Assembly (NCBI GenBank): GCA_022495995.1 | Contig: JAFEMH010002583.1 | Location: 207,001 to 271,000 of the forward strand | Reading direction: 5' to 3' | DNA: 64,000 bases | Origin: Adenophora triphylla var. japonica | Taxonomy: Eukaryota; Streptophyta; Magnoliopsida; Asterales; Campanulaceae | Part shown: piece after piece, positions 21,678 through 32,236 of the stretch | How positions within the stretch are numbered: the first letter of the stretch is position 1 | Layout of the letters: every line of letters starts with the position of its first letter | Notes under the pieces: model-generated | What the model was told of the DNA's origin: nothing | Seen by the model: only the letters and a program-made list of their open reading frames with translations | Database searches by the model: none | Made by a program: the position numbers and the translations under genes

Positions 21678-21865
21678 AACTCGCTACACGGTGTAGCGAG
21701 TTTGACTTAAATCTGGTCAAAACTCGCTACACGGTGTAGCGAGTTATGTTTAATTAAATGCCGTAATTAATTTTCCAACGGCCTAATTAATTGCCCTATA
21801 CTCGCTACACGGTGTAGCGAGTTTTGACCAACCCTAGTCAAACTCGCTACACGGTGTAGCGAGTT
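21678..21865. repeat. Four 25-bp near-palindromes (right TIR of element 2)
   Basis: Copies at 21678-21702, 21721-21745, 21799-21823 (starting TACTC) and 21841-21865, all with a central G. They are the inverted counterparts of 16627-16814, including the same variant unit, which shows the two TIRs have stayed matched. Confidence 0.9.
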
Positions 21866-22042
21866 TCAAAAAAGAGGACAATTTGGGCAATAGTTTGAAC
21901 AGTAAGTCATTTTGATAAATAAAAAAGTAAAACGAGATTATTTGAAAAAAAATTCGGTAATAAATATATTTGGTTTTCGTATTTAGTGTCCAATATGATT
22001 CAATAGAGGGCTAGAATCTAAGATACAGAGTAGTATTTTTTC

Positions 22043-22443
22043 GAGTTGGTATTATGAAAACGTTTTATTATATGAAGTGGAAAAATGGGTTTTATGTAGT
22101 TGTCAGTTCTAATATTATAAAGTATCAGTTTTAATATTATAAAGTGTCAGATTCAAAATGACACTTACATAAACATTTAAAGTGGTAGTGTTAAAGGATT
22201 GTCAGTTATAGTGTTAAATAGTTTCAATTGTAGTGTTGAAAATAGTATCAGTCCTAGTGTTAAAAATTGCCGGATATAGTATTGAAAAGTGTCGGTTATA
22301 GTGTCGATAAGTGTTAGTGAATTTTTATAAGTTACGATTATTTAAAAAAAATGTCACCGCACATTTAAAAAAAATTAACTTATTTACAAAGATGTCACCA
22401 CGCATTTTAAAAACACGTTTTACACTAAATGAGTGTAAAACAA
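22043..22443. mobile_element. Family B element, copy 3 (degenerate, short)
   Basis: It starts GAGTTGGTATTATGAAAACG and ends near GAGTGTAAAACAAG. Flanking nonamers TATTTTTTC (22034-22042) and GTTTTTTTC (22444-22452) match at 7 of 9 positions, so this duplication is decayed. The core holds 22-bp-type repeats with GTGTCAG and GTTATAGTGTT variants, and AAAACACGTTTT near the right end. It lies about 80 bp beyond element 2. Confidence 0.6.
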
Positions 22444-22452
22444 GTTTTTTTC

Positions 22453-23030
22453 TGAGATATTATTATTTTTTCAAGTTTATTTTTCTAAAAAGAAAATCAA
22501 AAAAATCTGTGAATTAAAGCATGGAAAGCAAAAGAGTCATATGCTTAACTGTTCAATTTCTAGCTTGTTTTATATAATTATTAAGAAAAAATAAATATTG
22601 TGAATATTAAAACAAAATTAAGAAAGAGTAAGTTAGTAAGAAATAATAAGTTGATTGTTATTTTGAGTATAGTAAGCGTACCTCATTATCCATTTTAAAT
22701 ATAAAGCAAACGAAACGAAACGAAGAACCTTATTCCGAAGGAACATGCTAATTTTTTTATTTTTTTTTATAATGAAATGGAGGCATTATTTACAAAATGA
22801 AAAAAAAAGAATACAAGAAATTTAATTTGAATTATTAAATGACATGAATAAATAAAATGATCCAATCCAAACCCTGAAAATCAGAAAAATTGGAAAACGA
22901 CAATATTATAAGAGGATGGAGTTCTGAACTCGAAAAAGCCAATTGTGCAATCGGCGATATGAAGGCGAGGGACCAGACCAGAAATCCTAAATGGCCTGCC
23001 TTAGATGTGCTCCACACAGTAGACATAATA
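22453..23030. other. Interval without supported genes
   Basis: AT-rich; a 63-codon minus-strand frame at 22835-23026 has no recognisable features. Part of the first 60 bp repeats a sequence also found near 16460-16500 (AAAGCATGGAAAG...AAAAGAGTCATATGC). Confidence 0.4.
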
Positions 23031-23249
23031 CTCCCTTCATCCCAAATTATTTTTTTTCATTCTTTTTAATGTTATTAAAAATGAATTTTGAATAATAATT
23101 TTAGATTAAAACTATACAAATAAAAATCTAAACTTGTTATTGAATACCATCAACAACAGCATTAATAAACAGTTTTTAAATTTTTATTAAAATAATTAAA
23201 TTAGTTTAAATTATTATTCAAAAAGCTTATTTTTTTGAGACAGAGAAAA
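23031..23249. mobile_element. Degenerate Stowaway-like MITE
   Basis: Left end CTCCCTTCATCCC after TA and right end TTGAGACAGAGAAAA before TA. The inverted repeat continues inward (AAATTATT and AATTATTATTC-like stretches). Confidence 0.55.
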
Positions 23250-24103
23250 TATAGTTTAGAAGGCACATGGGTCTTGTGCACTTAATTTCCCATTATCTCC
23301 TTTCGTCCCTCCCTACCCTACCACTCTCCTCAATATCCGCATAATTAAATTATAGAAATAAAATAAAAACATAATTTCCTTGAATTATTGAAGTAAAGCG
23401 AAACTACTTCACTCTAATGGATATTTTAAGATCACTATAACATAATTGAGAATTATAGAGGTTCTAATTAATACGAATCACAACCTATTTCTCCCGGTCA
23501 AAATAATCTTCAATTTACTTAAACTAATCAATTTCAAAATTCAGTTTTGCCAATCAGAAATAATGCTCTACTAAGTAGTAACGGAAATAATATTCCTAAA
23601 TTTTATATTTTCTTTGCATTGATTGTGGTTCATCATAATCCAATGAAAATTTTAGTAAATAAAATTCATTTTAATAATGGAAAAATACCCATAATTTTGT
23701 GTATATATCATAGCAGTCAAGATATCAACCGTTAAAACCATTCTTAATGCCGAATGTCCAATTGCACATGCCCCATTTTCCCTTACATATTACACTTTGT
23801 CCAAAAGTTTGATTGCATAACAAACGCAATCACTTGCATAATTGTTGCTACAACATATCTATTCCCCATTTTACATAAATCTCATTCAATAACAAAATAA
23901 TGTTCACTAAATAAAAATAATTAAGATTTTTTAAAATGAAAACATCCCTACAAGTAAAAGCTCTCTTTTGTTAAAGTGCCATAATACATTGGTCCACAAT
24001 CATCACCTAATTTCATGCCCCATTTACACCTAATAGTATATTTTTTATTTTTTTATTTATTTTTTAATATGTGTGTGTGAGAGAGAGAGGAAATGGGAGC
24101 CAT
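23250..24103. other. Upstream region of the E6-like gene
   Basis: AT-rich flank without element termini. A (GT)n followed by (GA)n microsatellite lies at about 24071-24090, just before the TATA box. No specific transcription-factor site is strong enough to call. Confidence 0.4.
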
Positions 24104-24112
24104 CTATATAAG
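24104..24112 (+). promoter_or_regulatory. TATA box of the E6-like gene
   Basis: CTATATAAG, about 65-70 bp upstream of the ATG at 24177, which leaves a short leader of roughly 35-40 nt if transcription starts about 30 bp downstream. It is the best TATA element near the gene. Confidence 0.7.
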
Positions 24113-24176
24113 TTTAATATCAAGATAGTTTTTTTCCTACTAGTTAGACACCATCCATTTGCACTATCATCCATCC

Positions 24177-25517
24177 ATGGCTTCCATTGCCAAGCTCTTC
24201 TTCCTCTTCCTTACTCTCACAATTTCTCTCCATGTCCAAGCTAGAGATAGCCAATTCTTTAGCAAAGTCCCCAAATTCACAAATACCAATCAAGTCCCTA
24301 ACCAAGAAGAGCCATTAGATACCAAACAAGACCAAGAGCCAAATTTCATCCCACAAACACAAGAAAATGCCGCCTACGGCCTCTACGGTCATGAATCCGG
24401 TCAACTGCCGCCGTCAACCACAACCACCACCACTGCGGTCCCTGGTGTTGCAGCCTACACACTGGCTAATGACAACAATGTCCCTTACAATAGCCAAAAT
24501 GTCAACCCCAATGCTCAAAACAACAACTATGATAATACCCAAGTTGCTAACTATGAAAGCAATGAGGAGGAGCCACAAGGCATGAGTGACACCAGGAGGT
24601 ACACCAATAAAGGGTACAGCAACAACAATAACATGTACAATGATGACAACAGCATGTACAACTCTGAGGATATTGATGATGAGGCAAGTTTGATGGACAA
24701 AGGGTACACTACACCCATCCATAGCAGCAACAACAACAATGACTTGTACCATGGTGAAAGTGCGTACAACTCTCACAGCCAAGGGTACACAAGTACCAAC
24801 AATGACAACAATTACAACAACAACAACCAAAACAAGAACCAGGGGGCGAGCAACAATTACAACGATGGTGCCTATTTGTACAATGATCAGAAGCAAAGTG
24901 CGAGCAACAATTTTGACAGTGAGGCCAATTTGTACAACAACAACAACAATTATGACAATGAGGCCAACATGTACAGCAACAACAACAACAAGCAGGGGGC
25001 GAGCAACAATTACAACACTGGCGCCAGTTTGAACAACAACAACAACAATTACAATTATGACAATGAGGCCAACATGTACAACAACAACAACAACAAGCAG
25101 GAGGCGGGCAACAATTATGACACTGGTGCCAGTATGTACAACAACAACAACCATTATGACAATGAGGCCAACATGTACAACAACAACAACCAGCAACAAG
25201 GGGCGAGCAACAATTATGAAACTGGTGCCAGTTTGTACAACAACAACAACAACAAGCAGGGGGCGAGTGACAATTTTGACACTGGTGCCGGTTTGTACAA
25301 CAACAACAACAATAACAAGAAGATGGGCATGAGTGACACAAGGTACATGGAGAACGGAAAGTACCATTATGACCTCAACATGGAGAATCCAAGAGGGGTA
25401 AATCAGTACAACAACAGGGGCAATTATGGGAACAACAATGAGCAGAACAATGGGTACCACTACCTGAACCAAGAGGAGTTCCAGGAGAACCAAGGGGAGC
25501 AGTACATGAAGCCTTGA
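24177..25517 (+). CDS. E6-like secreted Asn-rich protein
   Basis: A 446-residue, intronless open frame. The ATG at 24177 (CATCCATGGCT) is preferred because the frame upstream has no other ATG and this start gives a clean signal peptide (residues 1 to about 22, ending VQA). After a FFSKVPKF motif and a short linker with EEPQGMSDTRRYTNKGYSN, residues about 235-395 are Asn/Tyr-rich repeats of the type GASNNYDTGASLYNNNNN. The C-terminal part carries KMGMSDTRYMENGKYHYDLN, the diagnostic E6 family motif, and the protein ends EQYMKP. E6 was first known as an abundant cotton-fibre protein; related proteins occur across eudicots, are predicted to be in the cell wall, and their biochemical role is unknown. 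This is the only gene here that looks intact and host-encoded. Confidence 0.9.
   Translation: MASIAKLFFLFLTLTISLHVQARDSQFFSKVPKFTNTNQVPNQEEPLDTKQDQEPNFIPQTQENAAYGLYGHESGQLPPSTTTTTTAVPGVAAYTLANDNNVPYNSQNVNPNAQNNNYDNTQVANYESNEEEPQGMSDTRRYTNKGYSNNNNMYNDDNSMYNSEDIDDEASLMDKGYTTPIHSSNNNNDLYHGESAYNSHSQGYTSTNNDNNYNNNNQNKNQGASNNYNDGAYLYNDQKQSASNNFDSEANLYNNNNNYDNEANMYSNNNNKQGASNNYNTGASLNNNNNNYNYDNEANMYNNNNNKQEAGNNYDTGASMYNNNNHYDNEANMYNNNNQQQGASNNYETGASLYNNNNNKQGASDNFDTGAGLYNNNNNNKKMGMSDTRYMENGKYHYDLNMENPRGVNQYNNRGNYGNNNEQNNGYHYLNQEEFQENQGEQYMKP
24870..25330 (+). repeat. Coding AAC-rich tandem repeat of the E6-like gene
   Basis: Five to six units of 60-105 bp, each with GCGAGCAACAATTA(C/T) followed by ACTGGTGCCAGT and a run of AAC codons. 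Unit lengths are all multiples of three, so expansion or contraction keeps the frame. Some units hold an extra NYDNEANMY module. The opposite strand is also open over most of the gene, an artefact of AAC/GTT repetition. Confidence 0.9.
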
Positions 25518-25945
25518 TGAGGGATTTTTTTTTTTTTCTATAAATTAATTAATTTTCAGCAATATGTGAATTGGTTTTTTTTTTTTTTTTTGAACTAAAA
25601 AAAATAGTTGTCTTTTGAAATGTTAATTGTTAAATTATGTTTTATTTAGTGGGAAAGTTGCAAGGCATACATTAGTTTTTATTTTATGTGTGTTATTATT
25701 ATTTCAACTTCTTGCTTTCAATGAAGTTTAAGATTACGATTTTGTATTTTGAAGGTGAATAACTAAATAATTTGTAAAGTATGCATGATTATATACCTAT
25801 TTCTCCCTCTAAATTTTAATTGATAGGGTGATTTATTCAGTAAAAATAAAAAATTACAAAAGGCTAATGCGACAAAGTGAAACAAGAATATATTATGCTT
25901 ATATTTAATTTGTTAATGGCCGATTAATTTTCTTGTTCAGAAGGT
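25518..25945. other. 3' flank of the E6-like gene
   Basis: T-rich sequence that should contain the 3' untranslated region. No canonical AATAAA is obvious close to the stop; AATGAAG near 25720 is a weak candidate. Confidence 0.35.
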
Positions 25946-25954
25946 ATTGCGAAA

Positions 25955-26508
25955 GAGTTGTTCTTGTAAAAAATGCCTTTTTTTTTTAACTTAAAAAAAA
26001 ATCATTTTTACACTGGCACTTAATAATACATGCACTGACACTTTTCACACTAACACTTTTTTATACTTACAATGTCACTTTTTTATCCTACACTGAAACT
26101 CTTTTTATACTGATACTTAATAATATATGCACTGACACTCTTCACTGGGATTTGTTTACACTTACACTGTCACGCTTTAACACTAACACTGACACTTTTT
26201 TACACTGACACTTAATAATACATGCACTGTCTCTCTTTACACTGATCTGACACTCTTTAAACTAACACTTTGTTACACTAACACTTGCACTTTTTACACT
26301 AATACTTAATAATACATGAACTGACACTCTTTACACTTGCACTTTGTTACACTAACACTGACACTTTTTTACACTGCCACTTAATAATACATGCATTGTC
26401 ACTCTTTACACTGACACTTTGTTACTCTAACACTGGCACTAGCGGGGGAATCAAAACACGTTTTTTCTAAACTTAATAAAAAACTCTTTTTTTTTGTAAT
26501 ATTTTGAC
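25955..26508. mobile_element. Family B element, copy 4
   Basis: It starts GAGTTGTTCTTGTAAAAAAT and ends TTGTAATATTTTGAC, with a perfect 9-bp duplication, ATTGCGAAA, at 25946-25954 and 26509-26517. The 554-bp interior is almost entirely the 22-bp-type array (ACACTGACACTTTTTTACAC, ACTTAATAATACATGCACTG), and AAAACACGTTTTTT lies just inside the right end. It has no GC-rich leader block, so this is the minimal form of the family. Confidence 0.85.
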
Positions 26509-26669
26509 ATTGCGAAAAGATATAATACGCAAATAAAAATGCATAAATTATGCTCACAAAATCTTACTACATTCTTCTCAAAATAAATATAAATAAAAAA
26601 CACTTAATTTTGATCAAAGATCGATTTTTTTTAAGAAAAATGAACATTTATTTTGAACGAAAAGAAATA

Positions 26670-26952
26670 CTCCCTCCGTCCGCCTAGTAAGTTCACACTT
26701 ACTGTTTACACGTTAATTAAGGAGGGAGTATTATATTGAAAATGTTGTGAGTGTGAAAATAAAATAGGAGAGAGAATGAGTGGAGGGAATAGTAAATTAT
26801 AATGGTTTGTGAGTATTAAAATAATGTAGGAGAGAAAATGAGCGGAGAGAATAGTGATTTAAGGTTTCCTTTTTAGGAAAGAAACAAAGCGTGAACTTTG
26901 TAAACGGACGCCCAAAATAAAAAGTGTGAACTTTGTAAGCGGACGGAGGGAG
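26670..26952. mobile_element. Stowaway-type MITE
   Basis: CTCCCTCCGTCCG at the left and CGGACGGAGGGAG at the right, flanked by TA. The inverted repeat continues inward through AAGTTCACACTT and its inverse. Confidence 0.9.
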
Positions 26953-27288
26953 TAGATATTAGTGATTGATATCGATGGATTGCTCAATTTTTGGATCTGG
27001 TCATTAAATGGTAAAAACACCAGTCACGTGATTTTGTTATTAAATATTAATATGGTTGAATAGTTAATTATGACCAGATGGAATGGGTAAATTTGTGTCC
27101 CTATAATTTTGCTATTAGCATCTTGTGATTAATACAAAATAAAGATATTTTTTATTTACATTTCATTTTTAATCCGGCTTCATTTTACTTGTACCAAATA
27201 GCACATATAATACTATAAAATGTCGACATAATAAAAGATTAAATGTGAAAAGCAATCCATGTAATAAAATAGTTGAATTTTCTTGCTA
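26953..27288. other. Interval without supported genes
   Basis: AT-rich DNA between a Stowaway and the Tourist-like nest; nothing recognisable. Confidence 0.5.
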
Positions 27289-27798
27289 GGCTCCGTTTAT
27301 TTGGGGAAAATATTTTTTAAAAAATGTTTTTTACATATTTCGGTGTTTGATAAGCACCGACAAATAAAGAAAATATTTTTCCACTTCTCTAAGTAAAATG
27401 ACTTACAGATTTTTCCTCCGTATTTTATTTTTCGAAAAATGTTAAACACCCACACTCACACACCTAACTGTGAATACACCCCACGTTACCCACCCCACAT
27501 CAACCACATCCTACCCAACCCAACCCCAGACCAGACCCCCTACCCCAACCCCACTCGTAGAAAAAATTACTTGTATTAAAATTATTTTTTACAACTCTCC
27601 ACCTCCCTCCCACCCCTACCCCCACCCCACCACCACCCCCTAGGTCAAAAAAATAATTATTTACTCATTTTAAATTTATTTTGACAACTTCCCACCTCCC
27701 AACCCCATTCCCCCCTCCCCACTATCAGTGACCCACCCTATTATTATGAATATAATATAATATTATTATATTATATTCAGAGTATATATTGTAATATA

Positions 27799-28062
27799 CT
27801 CCCTTCGTCCCGGTCAACTTAGGATTTATTTTCATTTTGGGCGTCCCACCCGACTTAGGACGACCCAAAATGGAAACCTTAAATCACTATTCTCTCCACT
27901 CATTCTCTCTTCTACATTATTTTAATACTCACAACACCATTATAATTTACTATTCCCTCCACTCATTCTCTCTCCTATTTTTAAATTACACTCACAATAT
28001 TTACCTTTTCCTTAATCCCCGTGTCGGGAGCAAATGTCCTAAGTCGGCCGGGACGGAGGGAG
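27799..28062. mobile_element. Stowaway-type MITE in the left TRIM LTR
   Basis: CTCCCTTCGTCCC to GGGACGGAGGGAG with TA on both sides. Removing it restores continuity with the right LTR (ATATTGTAATATATAATTT). Confidence 0.9.
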
Positions 28063-28294
28063 TATAATTTAGGAAACACAATATTTGTATTAGAAAACAC
28101 AATTCTTAGAAACATTCTCGTTCTAGGAGATCAATTCTTGTATTAGATTAGATTTTTTTTCCTTCTAGGAGATTACCTCCCCATTGTAACCCTATAAATA
28201 TGTACCTCTAGTATCATAATAAAATTAAGTCATTCAATACAATTCCTCTCTTCCATATTTTGATTGGCTCCGTCTCTCTCTCTAAAATCTAATA

Positions 28295-28306
28295 TGGTAT
28301 CAAAGC
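28295..28306 (+). promoter_or_regulatory. TRIM primer-binding site
   Basis: TGGTATCAAAGC directly follows the left LTR with no spacer. It is complementary to the 3' end of initiator tRNA-Met apart from one position, the usual primer for plant copia and TRIM elements. Confidence 0.85.
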
Positions 28307-28379
28307 ATTAAGATCCATAGAACTTCCCTGCCACCATGCTTCCGCCAACAAAAAAAAAAAATAATCAAAAATCCTCCTA

Positions 28380-28745
28380 AATTCTTCTCAAACGTGAGGG
28401 GTAAAACCCCTGCTCGTACAAGGTAACTCCACGTGCTCGTCTCACACGTGAGGAGTAAAACCCCTACTTGTACAAGGTGACTCCACTTGCATAACTCCTA
28501 CTTCAAAAACCCCCAAAAAAATTTGTAATTCAATTTTCTCGGCTCAAAAACCCTTTTGACCGAAACCCTAATTTTTTTTGTAATTCAACCCCATCGGCTC
28601 AAAAACCCTCCTAAACTCTTCTCACACGTAAGGTGTGAAACCCCTACTTGTACAAGGTGACTCCACATGCTCGTCTCACACGTGAGGGGTAAAACCCCTA
28701 CTTGTAGAAGGTGACTCCACGTGCATAACCCCTACATCAAAACCC
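28380..28745. repeat. Internal tandem repeats of the TRIM
   Basis: About four units containing CACACGTGAGG, GTAAAACCCCTACTTGTACA and AAGGTGACTCCACGTGC. Units are separated by variable AAAACCC-rich linkers. Confidence 0.8.
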
Positions 28746-29137
28746 CCTCGGCCTAGCCGAAACCAATTCCCCCCACTTCAAAACCCCCTCGGCAAAATCG
28801 AAAACTCCTCTCCACAACCCCATCGTCTCCGACGTAGTCATGCATCAACCTATCACCACCTCGGATGCGAGGAACCACATCTCATCAGAAACAACGTACA
28901 TGTCCGCGAACACATTCATCTTCAACTGCATCATCAAACCCGGTTCATCTCATCACTCTCCAAGATTGGACTTATCCAAGGAACGTCCATCTTGCGGGGG
29001 CATATTAGAAATATAATATAATATCATTATATTATATTCAAAGTATATATTGTAATATATAATTTAGGAAACACAATATTTGTATTAGAAAACACAATTC
29101 TTAGAAACATTCTCCTTCTAGGAGATCAATTCTTGTA

Positions 29138-29369
29138 CTCCCTTCGTTCCAAAATGTTTGTCCCATTTGACTTTTTTGTTGAACTTTGACCACAAATTTA
29201 TGAGAGATTAATCATGTTCATGAAATTATAAAAGTTGTTGTTGGTAATATTATTAATGGTGAATCAATAGGAATTTTTAGAATTTCATGAACATAATTAA
29301 ATTGTCATATATTTGTGGTCAAAGTTCAACAAAAAAAGCTCAAACGACAAACATTTTTATCTACGAGAG
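29138..29369. mobile_element. MITE in the right TRIM LTR
   Basis: Left end CTCCCTTCGTTCCAAAATG and right end the inverse of CTCTCGTAGATAAAAATG, flanked by TA. The inverted repeat extends inward (TTTGTGGTCAAAGTTCAAC), giving a long hairpin. A Stowaway relative of a different subfamily from the others. Confidence 0.75.
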
Positions 29370-30106
29370 TATTAGATTAGAATCCTTTTCCTTCTTAGAA
29401 ACATTCCTCTCTTTCACGTTTTGATTGACTTCGTCTAACTTCCCTTATTCTAATACCTATTCCACCTCCACACCCTACCTTATCACCACCCTATCCTATC
29501 ACCATCTTAACTTTTACATTTCCCCACCACCCTATCCTACCCTATCTCACACCCACCCACCTCACCCCTACTAATCCCCACCCTCTATCATACCCACCTC
29601 ACTTTCATCACCCTATTCCATTCTATCTTTTTCAACTTAGTTTAGATTGTATTTTTATCAATTTTTTTTTTAATTTTTCAAACAAATGAAAATATATTTC
29701 GGAAAACATTTTCCTTTGATTTACCAAACAATTGAAACATGTTTATGTTATTTTTTGGAAAACATTTTCATTTTTCGGAAAATATTTTACGAGAAATCAT
29801 TTTACGAAAATTATTTTACGTGAAACTAACAGACCTTATTATCAATAATTTATACTATTTGCATGGCATAATCTTAGTAATTTTATTTTATTGAGCTCGT
29901 GTACCATAATTATAATGGAATATTGAGTGATACATGTGAAAAACTATGGATAATGAGTATGTTTAATCTCATGATTAGGGGTGATAAAAGTTTATAAGCC
30001 AAATTATTCGCGGACTACAGTTTGAAAAGGATTTTTCCAAACGTGTAGAGTTAAGGTTGCCTTAAAACTCAAACTTTAATTCGAATTTGCTTCACGTAAA
30101 TATATA

Positions 30107-30394
30107 CTCCCCCCGTCCCACTTCAATTGATACTTATTATTTTTTTGATTCGTCTCACATCAATTGATACTTACCCAAAATGGAAAGAAATCTTCACTAT
30201 TTACCCAACTCATTCTCTCTCCTATTTTACTTTTTCACTCACAACATTCTCTCTCCTAACTATTCCTCCCACTCATTCTCTCTCCTATTTTACTTTTACA
30301 CTCACAACATTCTCTCTCCACTTTTTCTCTCTCTTACCTTTCATTAATATGTATGTCCTTTTTTTTGGTATCCATTGCTAGGGGACGGAGGGAA
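30107..30394. mobile_element. Stowaway-type MITE
   Basis: CTCCCCCCGTCCC to GGGGACGGAGGGAA, TA flanks. First of a cluster of six. Confidence 0.9.
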
Positions 30395-30436
30395 TATTTA
30401 TTTATTTATTTATATTTTAACTACTAATAATAAATA

Positions 30437-30738
30437 CTCTCTCCGTCCCGCCCGAAGTGTCTCAACTTTCCTTTTTGGGCGTCCCATTTAAAATGTCTCA
30501 ATTCCAAAAAGAAAAGTTTTTATTATTTTTATACTCTTCCTACCCCACTCATTCTCTCTCCTACTTTACTTTTACACTCACAACATTCTCTCTCTTAACT
30601 ATTCCTCCCACTCATTCTCTCTCCTATTTAATTTTTCATACTCACAGCATTTAACCTTTTTCTCTTTTTTACATCATTTTTCTTAATTTTCGCGTCAATC
30701 TCATTTTGAGATACTTCAGCCAGCCGGGACGGAGGGAG
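30437..30738. mobile_element. Stowaway-type MITE
   Basis: CTCTCTCCGTCCC to GGGACGGAGGGAG, TA flanks. Its interior shares CACTCATTCTCTCTCCTA with the preceding copy. Confidence 0.9.
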
Positions 30739-31030
30739 TATGAATGATCACTTATTTAAAGAATTTTAAAGTACAAAAAATTGCAAAATTACTTGACTCA
30801 ACAGTACGACCTGAACCATCACTTCTCATAATGAAATGACCTACCAAATTGGACCTTGGATTGTGCTCTTTCGGTGAATGCATTTAAGATAATATTATTA
30901 TGATGGTACTATTTATACTTATTTCCTTGCTTTTTTTGGATGGGACCCTTTTAACATTTTGGGACCAAATTTTGTCACAAATACTTTCTCCCTATAAATA
31001 AGTTATAAATAGGTGAGATTGAAAAAAATA

Positions 31031-31272
31031 CTCCCTCTATCACACTACAATCTACACATTTTTTTTTTATGAGTATCCCATTACAAACTAAATATTTATT
31101 AAAATGAAAATATTTATTATTTTTATATTAATGTGACTCACATGTAATACTCACAAAAATAATTTAATTATCATTTTCTAACTCACTTTTCATACTCAAC
31201 ATCTACTTCTCTAAAAAATTCTTAATTTTTTTATAAACAGTAATTAATAAGGTTGTAGTGAAACAGAAAGAG
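31031..31272. mobile_element. Stowaway-type MITE, diverged
   Basis: CTCCCTCTATCAC to GTGAAACAGAAAGAG, TA flanks; the inverted repeat continues through ACTACAATCTACAC. Confidence 0.75.
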
Positions 31273-31369
31273 TATATAATTTTGAGAGGGAAATGAGTTA
31301 AGAAATAGTTAGTGAATTATTGTTGTTACTATCATAAGTGAATCATATTAAATAAATAAAAATTAACTA

Positions 31370-31893
31370 CTTCCTCCGTTCCGTTCGAAATGACACAAAT
31401 TTTCTTTTTGGCGTCCCATTTGAAAGGGCATAACCCAAAATTGAAAAGTTTTTTATTACTTCTTTATTTGTGGAACCCACTTGTCATACTCTCACAATAA
31501 ATACTCCCTCCGTCCCGGAGAAATATGCACATTTTTGTGTGGCACGAGAATTAAGGAGAAAAGTGAAAAAGGTGATGTGTTGTGAGTATAGATGGTTGTA
31601 TAGGAGAGAGCAAGTGGAGTAAGTGGGTAATGATTGTGAGTAGAGACAAGTGAGTCCCATTTCTATTTTGGAAAAATGCAGATTATTGTGAAACGCCCAA
31701 AAGATATCATTTTGCAGATTATCGTGGGACGGAGAGAGTATCCACTAACTTTTTTTTACCACACTTTCTCTTTCCTACATCATCTTTTACTCACAATATT
31801 TATTTCACTATACACTTTTTCTCTTTCTTACATTACTTTTCTTAATTTTTGTGCAAGACACAAATTTTGCCCTTTTGAACGGGACAAAGGAAA
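31370..31893. mobile_element. Stowaway-type MITE interrupted by another Stowaway
   Basis: Outer ends CTTCCTCCGTTCC and GAACGGGACAAAGGAAA with TA flanks. A second MITE occupies 31504-31738; without it the element is about 290 bp, the usual size here. Confidence 0.75.
31504..31738. mobile_element. Nested Stowaway-type MITE
   Basis: CTCCCTCCGTCCC to GGGACGGAGAGAG, TA flanks, inside the element at 31370-31893. Confidence 0.9.
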
Positions 31894-31900
31894 TATAATA

Positions 31901-32236
31901 CTCCCTCCGTCCCACCTCAATTGGTCCACTTTCCTTTTTTTAGGACGTCCCACCTCAATTGGTCCATTCCTTAAATGAAAAGTTTTTCCTATATTAATAC
32001 CCTTATCATCTCCATATATTTATAAAAAAACCATTCATTATACCCACTTTAACTTACTATTCCTCCCACTCATTCTTTCTCCTATTAAATATTTTTAATT
32101 TTTACATTCTCTCTCCTATTCCCTACCACACATTTAACTTTTACATTCTCTCTCCTCTAATTTCTATCCACTTTAATAATTTTTCTTAAAAACCGTGTCC
32201 CACCTCAATGGACCAATTGAGGTGGGACGGAGGGAG
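31901..32236. mobile_element. Stowaway-type MITE
   Basis: CTCCCTCCGTCCCACC to GGTGGGACGGAGGGAG, TA flanks. The inverted repeat is long and well kept (ACCTCAATTGG at both ends). It starts just 7 bp after the previous element. Confidence 0.92.

Larger units (their letters stand above)
16537..21955. mobile_element. Family A Mutator-like element 2 carrying HROB and PMD relics
   Basis: A perfect 10-bp duplication, GGTAATAAAT, flanks it (16527-16536 and 21956-21965). The termini GAATTTTTTCCCAAATAATC and the inverse of GAATTTTTTTTCAAATAATC open TIRs of about 280 bp, each holding four 25-bp palindromes. Inside are an HROB-like fragment next to the left TIR (+ strand), a 64-bp minisatellite, a pair of small MITEs, and a PMD-type gene relic on the minus strand. 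No transposase gene is visible. Duplication length and long TIRs point to a Mutator-like, Pack-MULE-type element. Confidence 0.85.
27742..29455 (+). mobile_element. TRIM/LARD-type LTR element with TA...TA termini
   Basis: Target duplication CCTAT at 27737-27741 and 29456-29460. The left LTR 27742-28294 starts TATTATGAATATAATATAAT and ends AAATCTAATA. The right LTR 29003-29455 starts TATTAGAAATATAATATAAT and ends TTATTCTAATA. The primer-binding site TGGTATCAAAGC (initiator tRNA-Met type) is at 28295-28306, and a polypurine tract GCGGGGGC lies just before 29003. The 708-bp interior has no coding capacity but carries tandem repeats. Each LTR has taken up a MITE. LTR termini are TA/TA, not TG/CA. 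Confidence 0.85.
27289..29835. mobile_element. Probable Tourist-like element hosting a TRIM
   Basis: Left end GGCTCCGTTTATTTGGGGAA; right end the inverse of GGTCTGTTAGTTTCACGTAA. Both are followed inward by AAAATATTTT-type sequence and GGAAAACATTTTCC-like palindromes seen also at 11271-12002. The flanking triplets are CTA (27286-27288) and TTA (29836-29838), so the duplication is imperfect. CCCACCC-rich blocks lie on both sides of the nested TRIM. Confidence 0.5.

Noticed and set aside
24414..25493. A 359-codon minus-strand open frame opposite the E6-like gene
   Set aside because: It is the antisense of AAC-rich repeats (Val/Ile-only low complexity) and has no domain; the plus strand has a signal peptide and the E6 motif.
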